This document shows, in pieces, positions 21,895-27,369 of a stretch of DNA of 33,003 nt. The stretch covers positions 1 through 33,003 of the IMG/VR virus record IMGVR_UViG_3300028299_000015. The stretch is one strand, 5' to 3'. Within the stretch, counting starts at the first letter, position 1, and each line of letters opens with the position of its first letter. This stretch comes from a virus. The notes under the pieces are model-generated. The model saw only the letters and a list, made by a program, of their open reading frames with translations, had not been told where the DNA came from and made no database searches. The position numbers and the translations under genes are program-made.

Positions 21895-22335
21895 TTAGTA
21901 CGGAATATCTTCAGGATTGATCTTGCTCTGACCCTCTTCATCCGGAGGCGGAGGAACATCTTCACTGCTCGCAGGTGTCTTTAATTTTCCCTCCACATCA
22001 TCAATCAACACAGTGAAGTCTTTGAATTGTTTTCCTTTTCTTTTCGGACTATCCTTCATTCCCTCGAAGATAATTTTGATCTTCGAATTAGTCTCGATCG
22101 CAGACATCTTGGGAGTCAGAACAGTCGAACCCCAGACACCAACATTCTCTTCTCCGGTATCAAGAGTATAAAGATTACTGCTATTCTCGCCGACGTTAAT
22201 CTTCACACCTACCAGAACTCCGGATATCTCCTTGGTATAGATATGCTTAAGACCTTTAGGGTCTTTTTCCTTGTGGTTGCCAATGGGATCCCATGTTTTA
22301 TCATTTTGAGGTGATACTTCTTTCCATGCACACAT
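21895..22335 (-). CDS. Single-stranded DNA-binding-like protein
   Basis: A 146-residue protein. Residues about 30-115 have the strand pattern of an OB fold (HIYTKEISGVLVGVKINVGE, LTPKMSAIETNSKIKIIFEG). The last 30 residues are acidic and Pro-rich and end NPEDIPY, very like the C-terminal tip of bacterial SSB (DIPF), which recruits partner proteins. It lies after the RecB/Cas4-like nuclease and an unknown protein. The 13-mer AAATAATTTTATG precedes the ATG. A replication or recombination SSB is my best reading; a plain OB-fold protein is possible. Confidence 0.5.
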   Translation of the reverse strand: MCAWKEVSPQNDKTWDPIGNHKEKDPKGLKHIYTKEISGVLVGVKINVGENSSNLYTLDTGEENVGVWGSTVLTPKMSAIETNSKIKIIFEGMKDSPKRKGKQFKDFTVLIDDVEGKLKTPASSEDVPPPPDEEGQSKINPEDIPY

Positions 22336-22365
22336 AAAATTATTTCTTACCTTTCTTAACCTTGA

Positions 22366-22671
22366 TTACTTTGATAGTTTTTTCGCTGGTTTCACAGCGT
22401 CGACTTTTAGATTTTTTCTTAACCATGCTAAGTTCTGGTCTGCTAATTGAAATTGTAACTTGAACTGCTCTGGGAATGGCGCATTGACTATTTTGCTCGC
22501 CATCACCTCTGCCGCGTCATTCAGCGCCACACAGGCCAAGATTGAATTCGACTTCTCATCATGCATCACTTTGATCCGGTTAATTTCTTCCGCATCCCAG
22601 ATCAACTTCTTCCCCAATAGTTTTTTCTCATTGTTTTTGAGATTTACTTTTGGCATTTTAATCGTCTTCAT
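22366..22671 (-). CDS. Protein of unknown function between nuclease and SSB-like genes
   Basis: A 101-residue protein from ATG at 22671 (MKTIKMPKVNLKNNEKKLLG). The longer frame upstream overlaps the nuclease gene out of frame and is rejected. The middle is helical and hydrophobic (ACVALNDAAEVMASKIV, FKLQFQLADQNLAWLRKNLK), the end basic. Position suggests a partner of the nuclease or SSB-like protein, but there is no motif. Confidence 0.6.
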   Translation of the reverse strand: MKTIKMPKVNLKNNEKKLLGKKLIWDAEEINRIKVMHDEKSNSILACVALNDAAEVMASKIVNAPFPEQFKLQFQLADQNLAWLRKNLKVDAVKPAKKLSK

Positions 22672-22690
22672 AAAATTTTTCTTTATTAGA

Positions 22691-23446
22691 TTAGAACTCT
22701 TTGTGACAAATATCCCAGTACCCACATCCTGTTTCCGTACACATAAAATTGTGCGGATTTGGGTAGAAATTCTCATCTGATATGGCCTTAGCCACCGATG
22801 AGACTGTCCGGAGAAACCTGTCAATCTCTTTCTTCGTGACCTTTTTGTCAATCGCCATTATCTTCGGTTCCTTGGTCTTGATCAGATAATGTATCCTTGA
22901 TTTCGCCTCCTGCTCTTTATTCTCTGCCCGATAGAGCATCGAGTAGCCAATCAGTTGCAGGTTGTGGTCGGCCGAGATGTCTGAAGGTGTCCGGGCGGTT
23001 GTCTTGTGGTCCGTGATCACGAACTTCGTGTCTACCAGATCCAGGAAACCCATGAACGTTTTCCCAAGGCCCTCTAACTGAATCTCATATTTCTGCTCGA
23101 CCATGAGCGGTTGGATTGTCGGCGCGACTTCGATCTGATACTTCTCTAGCAATCTTAGGCCCTGATCCTTGAATACTTCCTTTTTCTCTTTTTCCTCCTT
23201 CCACTCCACGTCCAATCCTCTCTTATTGAATTCTTCATCATAGCATTCCATCACATCTGCCGGCTTCAAGTCTTTGCCTGATTTGATTTTCTGCTTGTAG
23301 TTATATTCCAGCGCCTTGTGGACCGAACTGCCAAGCATCATTGCCGCCTTTGGTGGATTCTTTATCTCCCGAATATAGCTGAAGTAATACTGCAGAGGAC
23401 ACCGGAGATAAGTGTTGATTTGACTCACTGATAAATGTTTGCTCAT
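22691..23446 (-). CDS. PD-(D/E)XK nuclease, RecB/Cas4-like
   Basis: A 251-residue nuclease. The order is: SVSQINTYLRCPLQYYFSYI (first Cys), GSSVHKALEYNYK (motif His), GFLDLVD (Asp), DHKTT (Asp-x-Lys), QLIGYSMLY (Gln, Tyr), and near the C-terminus CTETGCGYWDIC. The Cys near the N-terminus plus three at the end fit the iron-sulphur cluster of AddB/Cas4-type exonucleases. It is expected to degrade DNA ends in recombination or replication. Start ATG 23446 overlaps the upstream stop (ATGA), suggesting coupling; an ATG two codons earlier also exists. Confidence 0.93.
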   Translation of the reverse strand: MSKHLSVSQINTYLRCPLQYYFSYIREIKNPPKAAMMLGSSVHKALEYNYKQKIKSGKDLKPADVMECYDEEFNKRGLDVEWKEEKEKKEVFKDQGLRLLEKYQIEVAPTIQPLMVEQKYEIQLEGLGKTFMGFLDLVDTKFVITDHKTTARTPSDISADHNLQLIGYSMLYRAENKEQEAKSRIHYLIKTKEPKIMAIDKKVTKKEIDRFLRTVSSVAKAISDENFYPNPHNFMCTETGCGYWDICHKEF

Positions 23447-23595
23447 AGACATTGTGCTTTATATGCATCATTTTCTGCTTGCGTGGCGAATGCCTCATCC
23501 TCTTCTATCTCTCTCTGCGTCCGGCCCAAGAACTTCTGCTGATTCTTCCGGCTTAGTTCATGAGCAATCTCTTGAATTGTTTGTTCTTGTTTCAT
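23443..23595 (-). CDS. Small 50-codon protein coupled to the nuclease
   Basis: The frame begins MKQEQTIQEIAHELSRKNQQ and ends in KAQCL with TGA overlapping the nuclease ATG (ATGA). It is mostly a charged helix. The four-base overlap and the filled gap between initiator and nuclease genes support it as a real gene. No function can be read. Confidence 0.6.
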   Translation of the reverse strand: MKQEQTIQEIAHELSRKNQQKFLGRTQREIEEDEAFATQAENDAYKAQCL

Positions 23596-23629
23596 AAATG
23601 ATTTTCTATTGTTGATTAAATCGACCTTT

Positions 23630-24235
23630 CTATAAATACTTTTTTAATTTATTTTTTATAGTTAATTCGCTCAACTCTCCCGCAAAATCGTTCCAATCGT
23701 TTCGGCCAGGACCAATAGAAACTCGCAATTTACCCTGGCTAAAGACTACGCGCTGGCCCAGATAAAAGGCCTGGACTCTCCCTTCTTTTAAATCTCCTAA
23801 TGTCCGATTCTGTTGTTTTAAATTACCACCCACTGTGTTGTCCTTGATACTGTCACTGTACTGTCTTATATTAGAATTTCCCTTTAGGGCAAATCTCCCA
23901 TCCTTATGGGCAAATCTCCCATCCTTATGGGCAAATCTCTTTTTTGCCTTATTGAGCCTTATAATCAATCCGTATGGCGTTCTTGTGAGCATTAAATATC
24001 CTTTGTTTTTTAATTTATTGAGATTTTTAGATATTTTAGGCTCCGTAATGCCTATTTCGTTCGCTATCTCTTTAAGATTTACCGGTTTACCTCCTAGAAT
24101 ATAGCCAATTCCTTCATCATCAACTTTAGTAATTTTATCTAAGCACCACATAAATTCCCACACAGCAGTTCCCATCGCCTTTCTATGCTTTGGGTCTAAG
24201 AGATTGTTTGTTACTTCTATGTAAAATCCCTTCAT
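23630..24235 (-). CDS. Winged-helix replication initiator candidate
   Basis: A 201-residue protein. The start (MKGFYIEVTNNLLDPKHRKA, then MGTAVWEFMWCLDKITKVDD) and the helix-turn-helix part KEIANEIGITEPKISKNLNK (about 53-73) with a wing GYLMLTRTPYGLIIRLN match a common phage family of initiator or DnaD-like proteins. Residues about 98-115 repeat RFAHKDG. The underlying 21-bp DNA repeats look like iterons. Its place ahead of nuclease and SSB-like genes fits replication. A transcription regulator is the alternative. Confidence 0.65.
   Translation of the reverse strand: MKGFYIEVTNNLLDPKHRKAMGTAVWEFMWCLDKITKVDDEGIGYILGGKPVNLKEIANEIGITEPKISKNLNKLKNKGYLMLTRTPYGLIIRLNKAKKRFAHKDGRFAHKDGRFALKGNSNIRQYSDSIKDNTVGGNLKQQNRTLGDLKEGRVQAFYLGQRVVFSQGKLRVSIGPGRNDWNDFAGELSELTIKNKLKKYL
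23890..23940 (-). repeat. Two and a half 21-bp direct repeats in the initiator gene
   Basis: On the plus strand CAAATCTCCCATCCTTATGG plus G occurs at 23890-23910 and 23911-23931, followed by a partial copy to 23940. The unit is a multiple of three and encodes RFAHKDG. Phage replication origins are often formed by such repeats inside the initiator gene (as in lambda O), so these may be initiator-binding iterons. Confidence 0.9.
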
Positions 24236-24298
24236 AGATTATTCGTTATAAATCCAGATACTTTTAATAAGCGAGTGATCTAAATAAATTCCCTTAAT

Positions 24299-24463
24299 TC
24301 AACTTGGCTTATCGTAATCTTGTGCTATAACGAGGCAGATATAATCCTCTCCACTTTCTTTAATCTCTCCGACATAACTTTCTCTTTTTCCTTTAGATAT
24401 AAAATTATCTACCAGTACAGATATTTTGTGTCCAATTAACTTGTCAAAAATTTCTTTGTTCAT
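24299..24463 (-). CDS. Small 54-codon protein downstream of the structured leader
   Basis: The frame starts MNKEIFDKLIGHKISVLVDN and reads on as a small beta-like protein (SYVGEIKESGEDYICLVIA) to TGA. It is the first gene after the promoter at 24582-24609 and its folded leader. It precedes the initiator candidate by about 60 bases. A plain A/T-rich leader precedes the ATG. Function unknown; its position makes it the gene the leader would control first. Confidence 0.6.
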   Translation of the reverse strand: MNKEIFDKLIGHKISVLVDNFISKGKRESYVGEIKESGEDYICLVIAQDYDKPS

Positions 24464-24472
24464 AGTTTATTT

Positions 24473-24583
24473 CTTAATAAGCAAAATGCTGGCGATAGGA
24501 TCAAATCTTTTTCCCTTGCGAGAAATCGGTTTGATTGCGCTCACCAGCATTTTGCTTCCTATCAATTTAGAGCGCTTATTAAG
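24473..24583 (-). promoter_or_regulatory. Multiply self-complementary leader or origin element
   Basis: Five complementary pairs lie in 111 bases: TTATTAAG/CTTAATAA (24576-24583 with 24473-24480), GAGCGC/GCGCTC (24570-24575 with 24537-24542), TCCTATC/GATAGGA (24557-24563 with 24494-24500), CCAGCATTTTGC/GCAAAATGCTGG (24544-24555 with 24481-24492), TTTGAT/ATCAAA (24530-24535 with 24500-24505). The 12-pair stem excludes or pseudoknots with two of the others, so alternative folds are possible. It follows a promoter and ends about 10 bases before a start codon. It could be a switch-like leader or a replication-origin structure. Confidence 0.7.
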
Positions 24584-24609
24584 TATAAACCATTTTCACT
24601 GTTTGTCAA
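24582..24609 (-). promoter_or_regulatory. Sigma70-type promoter
   Basis: On the minus strand TTGACA (24609-24604), a 16-base spacer and TATACT (24587-24582). Both hexamers are at or one base from consensus. The start site would fall near 24575, at the first base of the GCGCTC segment of the folded leader. It would drive the 54-aa gene, the initiator candidate and the nuclease/SSB block. Confidence 0.7.
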
Positions 24610-24654
24610 AGAAGTTTTCCCCCTTTGTCTATTGTTGTCCCCACCTTTATGCCC

Positions 24655-25146
24655 TTATCTTAGAATTTCTACGAGTTTATTCTGCCGGCCCCACTGCATT
24701 GCCTCTTCGTAGTTGAATCCCAATATGTCAAAGTAATTGCCATTTCTATATCTTAGCCCCATCCTATCCTCGCATGTCATCACGATCCCATCTATTCTGA
24801 CTTTCTGCCCGAATGCCAGGTACCCTGGGCATGCCACCGTGCCGAGATAGACTTCCTTGCCGCTGGCCATAATATTTGGCGTATCATCACACTGGCCCGC
24901 TACCGGATTATACATTGTCACCTCTGCCTCGATTATCTGCGGTATTTCCGGCTGCACATAAAAATAACTTTGTGGTGCACTGACTGGTGTGGCGTTAGAT
25001 AAATGAGGTAGTCTTTTTAAAACCATCCCTTTACACACCAGCCAGATGCAGACCACTAATAGGATTATTATCAGCAACCAACTGAAGACGTTTGGCATTC
25101 TCCTTGGCTGATATTTTTGGATGCTGTCGACAAATATTTTTTTCAT
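24655..25146 (-). CDS. Membrane-anchored 3D-domain muralytic protein
   Basis: A 163-residue protein. Residues about 20-40 (VFSWLLIIILLVVCIWLVCK) form one membrane helix after a basic N-terminus. Residues about 72-163 are a 3D domain (double-psi barrel, as in MltA and firmicute resuscitation-type proteins): EAEVTMYNPVAGQCDDTPN, IMASGKEVYLGTVACPGYLA, CEDRMGLRYRNGNYFDI, with the conserved Asp residues. It probably cleaves peptidoglycan at the cell surface during lysis or entry. It is separated from the main lysis pair by the HTH/HNH genes. Confidence 0.88.
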   Translation of the reverse strand: MKKIFVDSIQKYQPRRMPNVFSWLLIIILLVVCIWLVCKGMVLKRLPHLSNATPVSAPQSYFYVQPEIPQIIEAEVTMYNPVAGQCDDTPNIMASGKEVYLGTVACPGYLAFGQKVRIDGIVMTCEDRMGLRYRNGNYFDILGFNYEEAMQWGRQNKLVEILR

Positions 25147-25153
25147 AGATTAT

Positions 25154-25318
25154 TTAATCACAAGTATGATCTCTACGTAAAAATCTCTCGCTAGTTTTTC
25201 TAAGCTCTTCTCTAAGCGTCTTTTTGTCTAACCAGCTTTCTAATTCGGACCAACTAGGTATTTTCTTTAATTGTGTTTTTCTGTCTTGTTCCCAATAGGG
25301 GACAATCTCGCGCCTCAT
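25154..25318 (-). CDS. Small 54-codon protein
   Basis: The frame starts MRREIVPYWEQDRKTQLKKI and ends RRDHTCD then TAA. It is strongly charged and helical (ELESWLDKKTLREELRKTSE). The exact 13-mer AAATAATTTTATG precedes its ATG. It fills the gap between the HNH gene and the 3D-domain gene. No function is recognised. Confidence 0.55.
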   Translation of the reverse strand: MRREIVPYWEQDRKTQLKKIPSWSELESWLDKKTLREELRKTSERFLRRDHTCD

Positions 25319-25322
25319 AAAA

Positions 25323-25748
25323 TTATTTTAATCTGCTGTGAATTATCTGGCACACCCTGCCATCCGAAATATTAAAAAGACGGGCGACTTCTTTCATCGT
25401 AAATCCCCGCTTGTGTGCACTAATTATTCTCTCATTGCGATTTTTTATTATTTTGATTCTCCTTTGATTCTTCCCATTCTCTCCGTTGACATTTCGTTTA
25501 ATAAACTGACAGTTCATACAAAGAGTCTGATGACCTTTTGGATAATTATTTTTTTTAAGCCACGGATAAGTTGATTTCGTTCTATTCTCTCTCCTAAACT
25601 TAGCCCCATCACCGTTGATGTGATCTATACTCAATGCCCTTATATCATTAAAACCACATTGAACACATTTTAGTACGCCATTCCCATAATGTGTCAACAC
25701 TTCTTTTTTTAAGAGTAAAGATTTATTTTTTCTATATTCTTGGTTCAT
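25323..25748 (-). CDS. HNH endonuclease with C-terminal helix-turn-helix
   Basis: A 141-residue protein. CVQCGFNDIRALSIDHINGD and TLCMNCQFIKR form a complete HNH/zinc core (residues about 28-92). The C-terminus (ISAHKRGFTMKEVARLFNIS then DGRVCQII) is a helix-turn-helix of resolvase type that would give target recognition. The ATG overlaps the stop of a 50-aa helix-turn-helix gene (ATGA), so the two are coupled. It is more likely a mobile endonuclease than a packaging HNH, since it lies far from the terminase. Confidence 0.93.
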   Translation of the reverse strand: MNQEYRKNKSLLLKKEVLTHYGNGVLKCVQCGFNDIRALSIDHINGDGAKFRRENRTKSTYPWLKKNNYPKGHQTLCMNCQFIKRNVNGENGKNQRRIKIIKNRNERIISAHKRGFTMKEVARLFNISDGRVCQIIHSRLK

Positions 25749-25897
25749 ATTTTTTTCCTAACTATTGTCCGCACACTTTCGTGCGAGATATTAAAAAGGG
25801 CAGCGATTGCGCGCAACGCCAACCCCTGCTTGTAAAGGATTTTAATTTTTTTATTTCGGCCTTCTAAACTTTTTATTTTGTATTTTGAATATGTCAT
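25745..25897 (-). CDS. Small helix-turn-helix protein
   Basis: A 50-residue protein starting MTYSKYKIKSLEGRNKKIKI. Residues about 20-48 (LYKQGLALRAIAALFNISHE then SVRTIVRKK) are a resolvase-type helix-turn-helix, very like the C-terminal domain of the HNH encoded next (AHKRGFTMKEVARLFNIS). Its stop overlaps the HNH start. With a promoter ending almost at its ATG it may be a repressor of its own promoter, or a detached domain of a former HNH gene. Confidence 0.7.
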   Translation of the reverse strand: MTYSKYKIKSLEGRNKKIKILYKQGLALRAIAALFNISHESVRTIVRKKI

Positions 25898-25904
25898 AAA
25901 GTTT

Positions 25905-25943
25905 CTTATATTTTTATTCTACTACTATGTCAAACTTTGTCAA
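25905..25943 (-). promoter_or_regulatory. Overlapping sigma70-type promoters
   Basis: On the minus strand TTGACA (25943-25938), 16 bases, TAGAAT (25921-25916); and ten bases on, a second TTGACA (25933-25928), 17 bases, TATAAG (25910-25905). For the second pair the start site would fall at about 25898, one base from the ATG at 25897, giving an almost leaderless message. Confidence 0.75.
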
Positions 25944-26071
25944 GTGATTTTAATAAGTTATCCCCCGATATAACCCTTGTGATTATTATCTTATAGCCCG
26001 ATAGCAAAAAAACTGATAATTTTTCATTATTTTTCGTTTTTACGAATTAACTTAATTATCACTTATAATAA
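25944..26071. other. A/T-rich region without a gene between lysis and early genes
   Basis: About 130 bases with no frame of note, between the terminator-like structure and the promoter pair. It contains T-rich and A-rich runs and a CGTTTTTACG short palindrome near 26034. Operators for the small helix-turn-helix protein could lie here, but I see no clear repeated half-site. Confidence 0.4.
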
Positions 26072-26148
26072 AAAAGTGGCCGCTGTCTTACGACAGAAGA
26101 GGCAGGAAATAAAGATTAAAAAACCTGCTCTATTTAACGACCACTTTT
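26072..26148 (-). terminator. Branched terminator-like structure after the lysis genes
   Basis: AAAAGTGG pairs with CCACTTTT and encloses two hairpins: AGAGCAGG with CCTG(C)CTCT (8 pairs, one bulge) and CTGTC-GTAA-GACAG with a GNRA loop. On the minus strand the closing strand runs into TTTTTTATT. It starts 8 bases after the holin stop. It probably ends transcription of the lysis genes; the three-way-junction shape is more elaborate than an ordinary terminator. On the plus strand T-rich sequence also follows, so it could work both ways. Confidence 0.65.
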
Positions 26149-26155
26149 CTTCTTC

Positions 26156-26344
26156 CTATTGTTGCTGTCCTTTTCCGTAGCCCTGAGACGGATTCAATTT
26201 GAAGTAAGAAATCAATACCACAAGTACTCCATCAATAATCAAGGCCCATGGCGCCGGCACCAATTGCTTAATGGCGTTGAATCCATTAAAAAGAAATGCT
26301 ACGACCGCCATCCAGAAGGTCCGGGATTTTAAAAGCTTTAGCAT
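26156..26344 (-). CDS. Holin candidate
   Basis: A 62-residue protein with two hydrophobic segments: about residues 9-27 (RTFWMAVVAFLFNGFNAI) and 31-50 (VPAPWALIIDGVLVVLISYF), a short turn between them and a polar Gly/Gln-rich tail. Size and two-helix layout match small class II-type holins. It follows the peptidase gene by 18 bases and is followed by a terminator-like structure, forming a lysis cassette. The call is by context; holins lack diagnostic motifs. Confidence 0.7.
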   Translation of the reverse strand: MLKLLKSRTFWMAVVAFLFNGFNAIKQLVPAPWALIIDGVLVVLISYFKLNPSQGYGKGQQQ

Positions 26345-26362
26345 AAGGATTAAATTAACTAG

Positions 26363-27256
26363 TTAATAAACACTGATCGGCTTTATGATTTTATATTTTT
26401 TCAACTCTTCTTCCGTGATCATCGAGTACGCCCACCCATCCGTTTGCTTTCTGTTTGACAGCTCCCAATAAGTTCCTGAGTTCTTAATCGGCGCCAACAC
26501 CGGCAGATCTCCGTCAACCTTCAGATAGATCGTCGAACTGGTCTTTGTCTTTACAAAGTTCGCGATTATCCGGGCCAAGCTGAATTTCATCGCATAGCTG
26601 ATCCCGGACCAATCATAGTCGTAGACATTGGTGCCAAAATTCTGGTAGTGATCAAACATCTTGGCCTTGCCAGTGTCCTTGTTCTCGCCAAAACATGTGA
26701 TCGCGTGACTACTATTATAGGCGATGACCTGGATCGGGCTATATCTTAAATTCGCAATCAGATTGTCCTTGGTCACCGGCCAGATAAATTCGCCATTTGG
26801 AATATACAATTCAAGGAATTTCTTGCTCTTATCTATCACCGCCTGCGGCACATCTGCATAGTATTGCTTTTTTGTGGTCATGTTCGGTTCTAATGGCCAT
26901 TCTCTTTCGGCCGTCAATCCATATTTTCTAATAGTGTTCAGAACATTCATCGGCCAGTTTCCATTATTCTTATCAGTGTTTGATAATTTAGCTATAGATC
27001 GATCGCTGAAGTTAACCTCTACTCCAAATAATCTTTTGAATAATATCTCGAAGCAATTCAATTGAGAGAAAGTGACACAACCCAATGTATCAATTGACTG
27101 CTCTATTAACTGGCTCTCATACACTGGCAGAAAATTATCCCACTGCCCGTCCTCTTGTAAAGCGACCTGCGGGACCGGTGACGCTCCGGCCATAAAGTCC
27201 CTAGCCACTTCTGCCGCTGATCGCGGGTCCTTGATTACTCCATGATTCTTGTACAT
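26363..27256 (-). CDS. Papain-like cysteine peptidase, probable endolysin
   Basis: A 297-residue protein of C1 (papain) type. Catalytic Cys about 60 is in DTLGCVTFSQLNCFEILF, His about 184 in SSHAITCFGENKDTG, with Asp/Asn at about 202-206 (FDHYQNFGTN). These are in the right order and distance. The C-terminal 60 residues (LKVDGDLPVLAPIKNSGTYW) look like a small wall- or substrate-binding part. Next to a holin, it is most likely a peptidoglycan-cleaving endolysin; a virion maturation protease is the alternative. AAGAGG lies 5 bases before ATG. Confidence 0.78.
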   Translation of the reverse strand: MYKNHGVIKDPRSAAEVARDFMAGASPVPQVALQEDGQWDNFLPVYESQLIEQSIDTLGCVTFSQLNCFEILFKRLFGVEVNFSDRSIAKLSNTDKNNGNWPMNVLNTIRKYGLTAEREWPLEPNMTTKKQYYADVPQAVIDKSKKFLELYIPNGEFIWPVTKDNLIANLRYSPIQVIAYNSSHAITCFGENKDTGKAKMFDHYQNFGTNVYDYDWSGISYAMKFSLARIIANFVKTKTSSTIYLKVDGDLPVLAPIKNSGTYWELSNRKQTDGWAYSMITEEELKKYKIIKPISVY

Positions 27257-27270
27257 AATGCCTCTTATTT

Positions 27271-27297
27271 GGCGCTAGGATGCCCTCCCTGAGCGCC
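27271..27297 (-). other. Hairpin in the leader of the peptidase gene
   Basis: GGCGCT pairs with AGCGCC around 15 bases that hold an extra AGG/CCT pairing. It lies 15 bases before the peptidase start, in the gap of 113 bases after the polyvalent protein gene. AAGAGGCAT occurs both here (27258-27266) and near 27325. It may slow or separate translation of the peptidase from the large upstream gene. Confidence 0.4.
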
Positions 27298-27369
27298 TTA
27301 ACGTATTAGTTGAGTCTTTATGCCTCTTAAATGGCAGGCGGGCGATTGCCAAAATTTTATTCTTAAAAT

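Noticed and set aside
23890-23940. CRISPR array
   Set aside because: The 21-bp repeats are directly adjacent with no spacers and lie within a coding sequence.
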